NCBI RefSeq assembly: GCF_008369935.1 | Contig: NZ_VTUZ01000016.1 | Location: 1-64,000, forward strand | DNA length: 64,000 bases | Origin: Paraburkholderia panacisoli | Lineage (GTDB): Bacteria > Pseudomonadota > Gammaproteobacteria > Burkholderiales > Burkholderiaceae | Direction of reading: 5' to 3' | Part shown: positions 1-8,763 of the stretch, piece after piece | Layout of the letters: the number at the start of each line of letters is the position of its first letter | Numbering within the stretch: the stretch's first letter is position 1 | Notes under the pieces: generated by a model | What the model was told of the DNA's origin: nothing | Databases searched by the model: none | The model's input: the letters and a program-made list of their open reading frames with translations, nothing else | Position numbers and translations under genes: made by a program

Positions 1-1005
1 GGACATGCCGTAGCCGGTAAAGATATCGATGCCACGATCGAGCGCAGCGCGCGCGAGGCCGTGAGGCAATGCGCCGCCGCCGATGATGACTTTCCACTTG
101 CCCAGATCGACATCCTTGGCCTCTGGACAGCCCAACAGCATGTGCAGAATCGTGCCGACGCAGTGCGAGAACGTGACCTCCTCGTCGCGTATCAGTTGCA
201 CGAGCCGCTCCGGCACATAACGTCCAGGATAAACCTGCTTCACGCCGAGCACCGTGGCGATGTAGGGCATGCCCCAGGCGTGAACATGAAACATCGGCGT
301 CAGCGGCATATACACGTCGCCGCGATGAAAGCGTTGCCCCGACACCGGGCTCGCCAGCGCAGCCATGCCGGTAATCGTGTGCAGCACCAGTTGCCGATGT
401 GAGAAGTAGACACCCTTGGGCAAGCCGGTGGTGCCTGTCGTGTAGAACGTGGTGGCCCGTGTGTTCTCGTCGAAATCCGGGAACGCATAGCTGGACGCGC
501 TCCTGGCAAGCAGGCTCTCGTATTCGTCGGAGAACGGAATCGTATGCGCGCACGCTTCGCTGCCTTCCTCATCGATCCAGACAAATGTGCGCACCGTTTC
601 GAGCTTGTCCTTGATCGCTTCCACCACAGGCAGGAAATCGGTGTGAACGAGCAGGATCTCCGCGCCGGCGTGATTGATGGTGTAGGCGATTTCTGAAGGC
701 GAGAGCCGCACGTTCACCGTCTGCAAGACCGCACCCATCATCGGGATGGCGAAGTAGCATTCGAGGTAGCGATGACTGTCCCAGTCCATGACCGCGACGG
801 TACTGCCATGCTGCGCTCCGAGTCCGCTCAGACCACTGGCGAGCCGCGCAATGCGTTCGCCCAGCGTCCTGTAGGTCAAGCGTTTCTGCCCTCTGTAGAC
901 GATCTCCTGGTCCGGCGCCTGGGCGAGCGGCGTATGCAGCAGATGCTTGATCAACAATGGATAAGCATAGGCTGACGGCGTCGGGTTCATCGTCTGGTCG
1001 TGCAT
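1..1005 (-). CDS. AMP-forming acyl-CoA synthetase, partial (C-terminus outside window)
   Basis: The visible 335 residues are the N-terminal part of an adenylate-forming acyl-CoA ligase, which activates a carboxylic acid to its CoA thioester with ATP. The phosphate-binding motif YTTGTTGLPKG lies near residue 190, and the gene runs off the left edge just after GYGMS, the usual A5 motif (YGxxE) region. The ATG at 1005 is preceded directly by an in-frame stop and by a GGGAGA ribosome binding site. The sequence resembles medium/long-chain fatty acyl-CoA ligases of the AlkK type. Specificity cannot be read from this half. The nearby reductases and dehydrogenases fit a role in starting CoA-dependent catabolism. 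Confidence 0.92.
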   Translation of the reverse strand, partial: MHDQTMNPTPSAYAYPLLIKHLLHTPLAQAPDQEIVYRGQKRLTYRTLGERIARLASGLSGLGAQHGSTVAVMDWDSHRYLECYFAIPMMGAVLQTVNVRLSPSEIAYTINHAGAEILLVHTDFLPVVEAIKDKLETVRTFVWIDEEGSEACAHTIPFSDEYESLLARSASSYAFPDFDENTRATTFYTTGTTGLPKGVYFSHRQLVLHTITGMAALASPVSGQRFHRGDVYMPLTPMFHVHAWGMPYIATVLGVKQVYPGRYVPERLVQLIRDEEVTFSHCVGTILHMLLGCPEAKDVDLGKWKVIIGGGALPHGLARAALDRGIDIFTGYGMS

Positions 1006-1443
1006 CTACATCTCCCTGGTTCCGATAGTGGGTACCCGTTCACGAATGCATCCGCCAACGGCGTCCGCGTAGTGACTTCTCTGCGATGCTCTCGCGTCGG
1101 GTTGTGCAGCCATACTATTGAGGGCATAAACCCATGACTGCCAGAAACCTTGCAATCTCGGGTTTCTCCCAATCGCCCAGCGCGGAAAACGCGGGGACCG
1201 GAACCGGTGGAACAATGGGTGCAGTCGGCGTGGAAAAGCAGATCGGTGTTTTTCTTTCGCTTTCCCAACTGCCGAAGAGGCGCTGCGGTTCTGGGCTTGC
1301 CTACCGCTTATTGGCGCGACGGAAATGTGCATCGGCGGCGGCGAGCGACCGGGCACGCCGGCGACGCACGCGTCGATGGATGGCTGACATAAGTCTGGAA
1401 GCGGTGTGACCACCGATAACAAAAGTAATGCGACGCAGGATCC
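1006..1443. other. Intergenic region, no gene recognised
   Basis: This stretch separates the ligase start from the end of the Crp/Fnr gene. Short open frames on both strands have no recognisable domain and no convincing ribosome binding site. It presumably carries the ligase promoter, but no clear promoter elements or operator could be picked out. Confidence 0.5.
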
Positions 1444-2136
1444 TCAGACGTACTCCTGGAATGCCAGGAGCATTTCTTTCGACAGAATCTCAATGCGCCC
1501 GTAACGCAAATTGACGGCACCCTTCGCGGCCATCGCCTTTAGCTCCAGAGCCAAAGTTTGTCGAGTAATTCCGAGCATCATCGCGAGTGTGTCCTGCGAT
1601 ACGGTTATTTCCCGGCGAATCTGCGGCGCCATGGTCACGTCGCCGTATGCAAGGAGCAAAAGTCTCCGGGCGATTCTTGCCCGCGTCGAATGCAGCGTGA
1701 CATCCTCGACCATTCGATACAGCCAGTTCATATGTATCGATTGGAGATCCGCGATGGCCCTGAAAAACGTGGCGTTTTTCATCAATGCCTCGAATGCCTG
1801 TGGCTTGACGGTGAAGATCGTTGACTCATCGAGGGCCACCACATCGCGCATGCGAGGCAAGCGCTGGGTCAGCGATGTCTGGCCAAACCAATTGCCGGCT
1901 TCAATGACAGCAAGAATCGCCTCCTTGCCATCTTCACGCACCGTGGACGCCTTCAGGCGCCCACGATTGAGTCCACAGAAACCATCAGGCGCGTCTCCCT
2001 GCCGGAACAAACAATCGCCAGCCTGCAGCGTGGCGACTTCGCTGCTGCTCAGCAAAGCCTGCTGCTCAGCCGGCGGCAACGAGCTGAACCAGGCGTTGAC
2101 ACGCATTTCTTCGGACGTATCCGTAATGGAGGGCAT
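1444..2136 (-). CDS. Crp/Fnr family transcriptional regulator
   Basis: This 230-residue protein has the Crp/Fnr layout. An N-terminal cyclic-nucleotide-binding-like beta-barrel spans about residues 20-135 (including LFRQGDAPDG and GNWFGQTSL). A long dimerisation helix follows, then a C-terminal winged helix with the recognition segment around SQDTLAMMLGITRQTL. No FNR-type N-terminal cysteine cluster is seen, so an oxygen-sensing Fe-S cluster is unlikely. The start at 2136 has a weak ribosome site, and an internal ATG at 2103 (MRVNAWF) is an alternative. It lies upstream of the acyl-CoA ligase on the same strand and may control it, but the target is inferred from position only. Confidence 0.9.
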   Translation of the reverse strand: MPSITDTSEEMRVNAWFSSLPPAEQQALLSSSEVATLQAGDCLFRQGDAPDGFCGLNRGRLKASTVREDGKEAILAVIEAGNWFGQTSLTQRLPRMRDVVALDESTIFTVKPQAFEALMKNATFFRAIADLQSIHMNWLYRMVEDVTLHSTRARIARRLLLLAYGDVTMAPQIRREITVSQDTLAMMLGITRQTLALELKAMAAKGAVNLRYGRIEILSKEMLLAFQEYV

Positions 2137-2308
2137 TCGACACCGTTGATGTTAAAAAATACGAGAAGACACCAACAATATGAAGTCAGTGGTCTTTATC
2201 GAGGAGGGGTTACGTGAGTCCGTGCGACTTTTCAGGCAGCATTTCGTCATTCCGGATCGTACGAACAGCTAATGTAACGAACTTCTGACTCACGATACTA
2301 GTGCCGGA

Positions 2309-3319
2309 TTACGTTTCTCGCGGTGGACGGCTATTGCGGGCGCCACTTTTTTCCGCAACTCCAGCGCCGGAGTTCAAATAGTCATCCAGGTCCCGTGACA
2401 TCGCTGAAAAGCGTTCCACCAGGAAGTCGAGGAGTGTCCGTACGCGCGGCGCCATATACCGGCTACGTTGGTACAGGGCGTGCACAGGAACATCCGGAGA
2501 CCGCCACTCCGGCATCAGAATCTTTAGTTTCCCCGCGCGCAGATCCGATCCGATGTCCCATACCGATTTCATCGCTATGCCGTAACCAGCCACTGCCCAC
2601 TCGCGCGCGAGCGCGCCGTCGTTTGTCTCCCGAGAGTTTCCAAGGGGCACGGTATAGGTCTCCACCTCATCGCCGCGCGTGAACCTCCAGTCGTTCGCAA
2701 GCCCGGATGTCGTCCCGAGAACGATGCAGTCGAAACGCTCGAGGTCCTGCGGACGCTCCGGCGCGCCGTGCGTCGCCACGTACTCCGGCGACGCACAAAG
2801 CACGCGTCGATTGGGTGCCAGGCGCCGAGCGACAAGCAAACTATCGGGAGGCACGCCAAATCGGATCGCAAGGTCGATTTCATCAAACAACAGGTTCGAC
2901 AACGAATCGGACAAAACCACCGCGAATGTGACCTCCGGATATTGAACGTTGAACTCGTCGAGCCAACCCTTCAGGACATGACGGCCGAAATCCGAAGTCG
3001 CTGAAACCCGCACTTTCCCGCTAACAATGCTCCGACCAGCTTGCAGCGCTGCATGGGCATCCTCCAGGGACTGAAGCGCCTGCTGACAATGCATCAGATA
3101 AATCCGGCCCTCTTCTGTGAGCCGTAGCTGGCGCGTCGTGCGCTCAAAGAGCCGCGTATGCAGGGTCGCCTCCAGCTTCACAAGGCGTGCACTCGCAGCA
3201 GCCGGAGACAGCCCGAGCTTTCGCCCGGCTACAGATAACCCGCCCAGGTTCGCCGCTTCTACAAAAAGCCGGATGTCACCGAGGTTCTCCACGAGATTTC
3301 CGTTTTTTTTGAAGATCAT
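2309..3319 (-). CDS. LysR family transcriptional regulator
   Basis: This 336-residue LysR-type regulator has an N-terminal winged helix (residues about 12-75, including AGRKLGLSPAAASARLVKLE) and a C-terminal periplasmic-binding-protein-like effector domain. It belongs to the group with RLFERTTRQLRLTEEG after the recognition helix. It is transcribed away from the VOC gene starting at 3395, the usual geometry for a LysR regulator and its target. The short AT-rich gap between them (about 3320-3394) would hold the shared operator. The C-terminal tail after about residue 305 is longer than usual and low in conservation. Confidence 0.92.
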   Translation of the reverse strand: MIFKKNGNLVENLGDIRLFVEAANLGGLSVAGRKLGLSPAAASARLVKLEATLHTRLFERTTRQLRLTEEGRIYLMHCQQALQSLEDAHAALQAGRSIVSGKVRVSATSDFGRHVLKGWLDEFNVQYPEVTFAVVLSDSLSNLLFDEIDLAIRFGVPPDSLLVARRLAPNRRVLCASPEYVATHGAPERPQDLERFDCIVLGTTSGLANDWRFTRGDEVETYTVPLGNSRETNDGALAREWAVAGYGIAMKSVWDIGSDLRAGKLKILMPEWRSPDVPVHALYQRSRYMAPRVRTLLDFLVERFSAMSRDLDDYLNSGAGVAEKSGARNSRPPRET

Positions 3320-3394
3320 TCAAATCTTACGCCAATTATCAAAGTGTCCTGGGCTCAGCACAATACGCCACATCAGCAATCAACCACCGCCCAC

Positions 3395-3793
3395 ATGAAG
3401 CTCGACCACGCAACCATCGTCACCAGAGACCTCGAAGGTGCGCGGAACTTTCTTTGCAGCATCGTCGGCCTGAGCGACGGCCCGCGGCCTCCTTTCCGGG
3501 TAGGTGGCTACTGGCTATACGCCGACGGTCGCCCGGTCATTCATCTCGTCGAGGCAACCCGTCCTGCGCTCGAAGGGAAGACCTCACCGCGTATCGACCA
3601 TGTTGCGCTGCGTATCGATGACGCCGCGGAGTGGGCAGCGCTGCTTGACCGCATACGGTCAAACAGCGTTCCTTATGAACTCGCAGAGGTACCGCTAGCA
3701 GGCGAACTCCAGCTCTTCGTGTCGCCGGCACCCAGCGTGGTCATCGAATTCGTAACCCGGAAAGGCATTTCCATTTCAACCTTCGTCAACTAA
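3395..3793 (+). CDS. VOC family (glyoxalase/dioxygenase fold) protein
   Basis: This 132-residue protein has the vicinal oxygen chelate fold. Candidate metal ligands are His in MKLDHATI near the N-terminus, His in IDHVAL near the middle, and Glu in VVIEFV near the C-terminus. Family members include glyoxalase I, extradiol dioxygenases and isomerases, so the reaction cannot be named. The start at 3395 puts the typical LDHATIVTRDL strand at the N-terminus. The open frame extends upstream to 3344 without homology. It is divergent from the LysR gene and lies 18 bp upstream of the Old Yellow Enzyme gene, so the two are probably cotranscribed. A second VOC gene lies at 26535. Confidence 0.85.
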   Translation: MKLDHATIVTRDLEGARNFLCSIVGLSDGPRPPFRVGGYWLYADGRPVIHLVEATRPALEGKTSPRIDHVALRIDDAAEWAALLDRIRSNSVPYELAEVPLAGELQLFVSPAPSVVIEFVTRKGISISTFVN

Positions 3794-3811
3794 GCACGGA
3801 TATCCGCAACC

Positions 3812-4963
3812 ATGTCGACTACTACCACCTCGCCGCTTTTCGCACCGATCACAGTCGCCGGCCGCAAGCTCGCTCACCGCGTCGTGATGGCCCCCATGAC
3901 GCGTGCGCGCAGCTCTCAGCCCGGTGACGTGCCCAATACAATGAACGCCCGCTACTATGCCCAGCGTGCCTCGGCTGCGCTGATCGTGACCGAAGCCTCC
4001 CAGATCTCGCCTCAAGGCAAGGGCTATTCCTTCACGCCGGGCATCTACAGCCCCGAACAGGTCGCCGGATGGCGACTGGTGACGGATGCGGTTCACGCCG
4101 CCGGCGGCCGGATCTTCCTGCAACTCTGGCATGTGGGCCGCATGTCTCACCCGGAGTTCCACAACGGCGAGCTGCCGGTCGCTCCTTCCGCCGTCCCCTT
4201 CGACGCCCAGATCTGGAAGGTTGACCCGGCCACCGGCGTCGGCGCCATGTTCGACTGCCCAACCCCGCGCGCACTCACCCGTGACGGAATCAAGGGCGTA
4301 GTCAACGATTTCCGCCTGGCTGCCCGCAACGCCATGGACGCGGGATTCGATGGCGTCGAGGTTCATGGAGCCAACGGCTATCTGGTCGACCAGTTTCTCC
4401 GCACGACATCCAACACGCGCACCGACGAATACGGCGGCTCACGTGAAAACCGATTGCGCTTTCTCAAGGAAGTCGTCAACGCCGTAGCGGACGAAGTTGG
4501 CGCAGAGCGCACGGCCATTCGCCTGGCTCCGTTCCTGACCGCGCGCGGCATGGCCTGCCCAGACATTCTGCCGACCATCCTCGAAGCCACTGAATTCCTG
4601 CAGGCACGCGGCGTTGCCTATCTGCATCTGGTCGAGGCGGATTGGGACGACGCACCGCAGTTCACCGAGAAGTTCCGCCAGGACATCCGTGCCCGCTTCA
4701 CGCGGCCGATCATCGTTGCCGGCAACTACGACGAGGCGCGTGCCGAATGGGTTCTGTCCAGTGGCTATGCCGACCTGGTCGCCTTCGGCCGACCGTTCGT
4801 AGCCAATCCGGACCTCCCGCGCCGGCTCGCTGAGGGCCTGCCGTTGAGCGCCCTCGACGGCAGCACGCTGTTTGGCGGCGACGAGCGCGGCTACAGCGAC
4901 TATTCGGCTTCGCCCGAAGCGGAAGTTTTCGTCGGAGACCAGGACGCAGTCAGCCTCTCGTGA
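3812..4963 (+). CDS. Old Yellow Enzyme family alkene reductase (NemA-like)
   Basis: This 383-residue FMN-dependent TIM-barrel protein is of the OYE/NemA class, which reduces activated C=C bonds of enones, or nitro compounds, with NAD(P)H. Family signatures are VVMAPMTRARS near the N-terminus, QLWHVGRMSHPEF, GFDGVEVHGANGYLVDQFL with the substrate-binding His/Asn pair, and the DEYGGSRENRLRF segment that follows. The length is typical. It sits right after the VOC gene and probably shares its LysR-controlled transcript. A broken duplicate of its N-terminus appears to lie at 5064-5117. An alkene reductase next to SDRs suggests breakdown of an unsaturated ketone; this is inference. Confidence 0.93.
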   Translation: MSTTTTSPLFAPITVAGRKLAHRVVMAPMTRARSSQPGDVPNTMNARYYAQRASAALIVTEASQISPQGKGYSFTPGIYSPEQVAGWRLVTDAVHAAGGRIFLQLWHVGRMSHPEFHNGELPVAPSAVPFDAQIWKVDPATGVGAMFDCPTPRALTRDGIKGVVNDFRLAARNAMDAGFDGVEVHGANGYLVDQFLRTTSNTRTDEYGGSRENRLRFLKEVVNAVADEVGAERTAIRLAPFLTARGMACPDILPTILEATEFLQARGVAYLHLVEADWDDAPQFTEKFRQDIRARFTRPIIVAGNYDEARAEWVLSSGYADLVAFGRPFVANPDLPRRLAEGLPLSALDGSTLFGGDERGYSDYSASPEAEVFVGDQDAVSLS

Positions 4964-5063
4964 GTAGCGGCACTGCCGATGTAGATCGGATCGCCGCGTG
5001 AGTCGATCCGGTGCCCGCACACTCCCGGACTTCAATTCCCCACTAATCCGGGGACCAGCAACC

Positions 5064-5117
5064 ATGTCCACCAGTTCGTCACTGCGTTTCGTGCCGGCTG
5101 CCATCGCCGTCGAATGA
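5064..5117 (+). pseudogene. Possible remnant of a duplicated OYE N-terminus
   Basis: The 17-codon frame starting at 5064 reads MSTSSSLRFVPAAIAVE and then stops. It resembles the start of the OYE gene at 3812 (MSTTTTSPLFAPITVAG), including the bases just before the ATG (GCAACCATGTC in both). It may be what is left of a tandem duplication or recombination event. The similarity is short and could be chance. Confidence 0.3.
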
Positions 5118-5192
5118 CGTGACCAGCAATTTGCATCTGGATCAAACGTGCGGAAGGGCATGACACATTACGTTCAACGCAAGGAGCAGAAC

Positions 5193-5987
5193 ATGTTTGT
5201 CTATCGCGGCGCGACCGCCCTGATTACCGGCGCATCGAAAGGATTAGGGAAGGTCTTCGCAGAAGCACTTGCCGCGCGTGGCATGAACCTCGTGTTGGTG
5301 GCCAGGTCTAGCGACGTTTTGAACGCCTTATCGTCAGACCTTGCAGCCAGGTACGGCGTGCAATGCGTCCCGCTCAATGCCGACCTGGGGGTTCCCGAAG
5401 CCCCTATCCAGATCGGCGAGGAACTCAAGCGCCGCGGCATCCAGATAGACCTGCTGGTCAACAACGCAGGGCTGGGGCTGACTGGCAGCTTCCTCTCGCA
5501 CGATCTCAAGAAGGAACAGTCGTCGATTCAGGTCAACGTTCAGACGCTCGTCGGCCTCGCCCACCTGTTCGGGCGCAGTATGGCAAAACGTGGCAAGGGG
5601 GGCATCATCAACCTCGCATCCAACGCGAGCTTTCAACCGCTCCCTCATATGGCAACCTATGCCGCGACCAAGGCCTTCGTTCTTTTCTTCAGCGAGGCAC
5701 TGCAATTCGAGGTCGCCGGCACGGGCGTACATGTGATGGCCGCTTGCCCAGGGCCGACTGCAACGAGCTTCTTTGATGGGGTTTCGACCAGTGTGTCGCC
5801 GAAGGATATGGACAGCGCGGAATCGGTTGTTCAAAAAACCCTCAAGGCTTTCGATCAGAGAAAAGCTGTCGCCTACCCTGGACGGACAAGCGTCCGAGTG
5901 GCAACCTGGTTGTCGCGATTTCTTCCTCGAGCGCTCGTTGTGCGCCTCGCGGCGATGGCTAGCGGCAAAATGGGGCTTCACAGCTGA
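5193..5987 (+). CDS. Short-chain dehydrogenase/reductase
   Basis: This 264-residue classical SDR has the Rossmann nucleotide motif TGASKGLG (about residues 13-20), NNAG, catalytic Ser in NLASNAS, and catalytic YAATK. The C-terminal extension (FLPRALVVRLAAMASGK) is like that of DltE/YqjQ-type SDRs. The start at 5193 follows AAGGAGC. The longer frame from 5148 lacks this support. It oxidises or reduces a hydroxyl/keto group with NAD(P)(H); the substrate is unknown. It lies between the OYE gene and the epimerase-like gene, all on the plus strand. Confidence 0.9.
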   Translation: MFVYRGATALITGASKGLGKVFAEALAARGMNLVLVARSSDVLNALSSDLAARYGVQCVPLNADLGVPEAPIQIGEELKRRGIQIDLLVNNAGLGLTGSFLSHDLKKEQSSIQVNVQTLVGLAHLFGRSMAKRGKGGIINLASNASFQPLPHMATYAATKAFVLFFSEALQFEVAGTGVHVMAACPGPTATSFFDGVSTSVSPKDMDSAESVVQKTLKAFDQRKAVAYPGRTSVRVATWLSRFLPRALVVRLAAMASGKMGLHS

Positions 5988-6383
5988 CAACATCTGCATC
6001 TGATGTGGGCCGCCATGATCGAGAGCTTTTCCACGATCCGGTTACCCACGCTGCACGAGTGGTCCCCGTTTAGATCTCTCGACGCGTGGTGCCTCGTATC
6101 CGGATGCTATTTCTCATCTAGAATACCATTTGCTCTTTGAATTCTATATGGTATTCTTAGACATCGATTTGACTCAAGCCATCTGCACCGCGTTGCCGAA
6201 GACGGCCATCCACATAGTCGAAGCAGGGACACCAAGCGGCGCACGACCCAGTTCTCGCGTTCCCCGGAGCACGCGCAACTCAACAACTCGCCAGAACCCA
6301 GACGGCGACTTTAACTCTCAGATCCAATGGATTGCGGGCCTGAGACATCAGCAAAGAATGCTGAACTATCAAGGAGAAGTGCA
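5988..6383. other. Intergenic region with a conserved operator-like site
   Basis: This gap upstream of the epimerase-like gene is AT-rich around 6110-6165 and contains the 32-bp paired site at 6123-6154. The rest shows no gene. Confidence 0.6.
6123..6154. promoter_or_regulatory. Shared 32-bp operator-like site A
   Basis: It reads ATACCATTTGCTCT, then TTGA, then ATTCTATATGGTAT. The outer ATACC and GGTAT arms, extended to GAATACCAT/ATGGTATTC, form a perfect inverted repeat. The 14+4+14 layout is the same as at 17108, 19547, 23702 and 25647. It lies 230 bp upstream of the epimerase-like gene at 6384. The inner half-sites are the most degenerate of the five. Confidence 0.6.
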
Positions 6384-7352
6384 ATGAAGATTCTCGTGAC
6401 CGGCGCGACCGGTTTCATCGGTGGCGCTGCCGCCAAGGCGCTCGCCAAACGGGGACACGAGGTCTTCGGCCTCGCGCGTTCGGAGGATTCTGCCGGGAGG
6501 CTTCGCCTTGCCGGAATCACCCCTGTCGCCGGCGACTTCGCCGACAGCGCAAGTCTCATCAAAGCGGCCAACGAAGTCGAAGCGATCGTCAGCACGGCAA
6601 GCATTGGCTCATTGGCGGGTAGCGCTGAAACGTTCGCGCAGGATCGGGATGCGATTCGCGCCATGCTCGGCGCTATCGAAGCAACGGGCAAGACACTGAT
6701 CTTTACCAGCGGCTCGGCAGTCCTTGGCATCGTCAATGGCGGCGAGGCTACGCCCAACGTTTTTGATGAAGATGTGGATCTACCGTTGCCGCCTTCAGTC
6801 TTCGCGCCTGCGTCGGCAAATGTGCCACCAGTGATGGTCGAAATGTTCGGCGCAGCCATGGCCGCGCGCGTCGAGACGGAGAAGGAAGTAGCGAGCGCCT
6901 CTGGCGTCCGCGGCATCGTAATGCGCCCCGGCCTCGTCTACGGACATGGCGGCAGCTATGACCTACCCGGCCTCATCCGCATGGCTCGCGCTCAAGGGGT
7001 CGCGCCACACCTCGGATCCGGTGCGACGTTGCAGGGCTACGTTCATGTTGATGAACTCGCCGAGTTGTACTGCCTCGCTGTCGAACGCGCACCCGCTGGT
7101 GCGGTGCTGCACGGCGTCGCAGGTGAAGTGAGCCAGCACGAACTCGCCGCCGCCGTCAGCCGCATGATTGGGGCCGGCGATCGCACGGCAAGTCTTGAGT
7201 TCGCGGAAATGTTCGCGACCGGTGGTCCGATCGGCGTTAGTCTTTCGTTGAACAAGCGCATGTCGTCAGAGAAGACGCAACGTCTGCTGGGCTGGTCGCC
7301 GACCCGCACGGACATCCTGCACGACATCAAGTTTGGGTCGTACGCGATCTGA
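6384..7352 (+). CDS. NAD-dependent epimerase/dehydratase family protein
   Basis: This 322-residue extended-SDR Rossmann protein starts with MKILVTGATGFIGG, the dinucleotide-binding loop. The middle contains the SGSAVLG strand and the C-terminal part has VMRPGLVYG, a typical extended-SDR segment. The catalytic YxxxK pair is not evident: the place where it is expected reads RVETEKEV, with no Tyr. It may therefore be an atypical NAD(P)-binding reductase or a non-catalytic protein. The start at 6384 follows AAGGAGAAGTGCA; the open frame extends back to 6327 without support. Operator-like site A lies upstream. Confidence 0.87.
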   Translation: MKILVTGATGFIGGAAAKALAKRGHEVFGLARSEDSAGRLRLAGITPVAGDFADSASLIKAANEVEAIVSTASIGSLAGSAETFAQDRDAIRAMLGAIEATGKTLIFTSGSAVLGIVNGGEATPNVFDEDVDLPLPPSVFAPASANVPPVMVEMFGAAMAARVETEKEVASASGVRGIVMRPGLVYGHGGSYDLPGLIRMARAQGVAPHLGSGATLQGYVHVDELAELYCLAVERAPAGAVLHGVAGEVSQHELAAAVSRMIGAGDRTASLEFAEMFATGGPIGVSLSLNKRMSSEKTQRLLGWSPTRTDILHDIKFGSYAI

Positions 7353-7988
7353 ATCCGTTGAGATTGCGTTTGTAGCAGAAAACACATCTCAAGCTGCTCC
7401 AACTCCGCGTATGGTGCCGTGGAGAGCCCTGCGTGCGCAGTCGCTCTCCACAGGTGCCTGAGCGGCGCTTCCTGTCGGCGCGCTCGATGACGAGTCGCGA
7501 CAGCCGCGCAATCTTGCCGTAACGAGCGATCGGCCGATCCGGCATTGCGCAATGCATTGATTTTCGTGGGAGCGGAGGGCCTAGGTAGGCTCAATCAGGC
7601 ACAACAGCGCTTCGACCATGTACAAACGCTGTGGCTATCTTCAGGATCGGCGATACCGGGACGAATGCGTCACGGCTGACCGCCGAGTAGGACGAGCGGC
7701 GACTTCCGATGCCGAGGAACGCCATCAGAACCACGGATGCGCGGTGCGGCGGACTGGCACGCATTTTGAACGAGTTTGAAATTGAACAATGTTGGCAACG
7801 CACTGGACCAGATGAGCGACCTCGTTGACGCTCAGACGAAGACCATGGGTGTTCCAGGGCGCACGGGCACTTGAGCAGGAATCGGCCGCGCGTCAGTAGT
7901 TGACCCCGGACAACTGCTTTTGTGGGCTGCTGAACCCCGCCTCAGGTCCCAACACTCACCGGGACAATCGGGCCGCTCGCAGCACCCG
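7353..7988. other. Intergenic region, no gene recognised
   Basis: The space between the convergent epimerase-like and TetR genes holds only short frames without recognisable domains. It may be debris from an earlier rearrangement, but no insertion sequence ends or gene fragments could be identified. Confidence 0.45.
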
Positions 7989-8603
7989 CTACTTCGTCAG
8001 AAGAACCTGCAAAAGTTCATCGATCACCCTGCCGGCCTGACTACGGGATCTGGACTTGCCCATCGGACGCTGGAGGCTCAGACCATGGGCCAGCGCGATA
8101 ATACATGCCGCAAGGTCCGCGGCATCAATTGGAAGGTCGGCCGCAGACACCTTGAAGTACGCGCGAAGAATGCGGGCGAGAGTGCGTATCTGCTGCTCCT
8201 GAAGTGCATAATAGTGCTCCGCAAACTCTGGACTGCGGCGAGCCTGCAACTGAAGCTCCGTGGCAAGAACGGGACAATCGCTTTCCGAATGCATGGTAGC
8301 AAGCCATTGGCTGATCGCCTGATAGAGTTCCTTTGGCTCCAACTCGACGATTTTTTCCAGCGCCTCCATGTCGCGCTCCATGTTTAGTCGCAACAACTCG
8401 AGGAACAGATCCTCCTTCGTTGCGAAATTGGAGTAGATGGCGCCTTTCGAGAGGCCTGCTTCTGCAGCGATGACGTCGACCGAGGCGCCACCATAGCCGA
8501 ACCGGGCAATCGCACTCTCGGCCGAGGCTAGCAGCCGCCCACGCGTGAGCGCTTGCTGTTCAGCACGACTACGGCGAACGGGACGCTGAGCTTCCATTTG
8601 CAT
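7989..8603 (-). CDS. TetR family transcriptional regulator
   Basis: This 204-residue TetR-type repressor has its helix-turn-helix in residues about 15-60 (RFGYGGASVDVIAAEAGLSKGAIYSNF is the classical stretch) and an all-helical ligand-binding domain after it. It is clearly paralogous to the TetR at 19851, sharing EQQALTR, RFGY.GAS, IAAEAG and the ALARGLSLQ-like tail. It is divergent from the Nudix gene at 8764. The gap between them contains an imperfect repeat around 8618-8640 that may be its own operator. Confidence 0.92.
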   Translation of the reverse strand: MQMEAQRPVRRSRAEQQALTRGRLLASAESAIARFGYGGASVDVIAAEAGLSKGAIYSNFATKEDLFLELLRLNMERDMEALEKIVELEPKELYQAISQWLATMHSESDCPVLATELQLQARRSPEFAEHYYALQEQQIRTLARILRAYFKVSAADLPIDAADLAACIIALAHGLSLQRPMGKSRSRSQAGRVIDELLQVLLTK

Positions 8604-8763
8604 TTTGAAGTTTAATCGGTATTTAGAATGTCACTGTAAGTTGTAACCTATTTTTGCCGTTTAGGAAAGCCCCTTTGCATATACCGCCCCCGTCCGGGCG
8701 ACGTAAAGCGCATCGCGCGAAACCGAACGACAAACCAGCGTAACCATACCGACAGATACTCCA

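Noticed and set aside
8609..8640. Possible sixth shared operator-like site upstream of the TetR gene
   Set aside because: It has one GGTAT half-site but not the ATACC start or the 14+4+14 layout.
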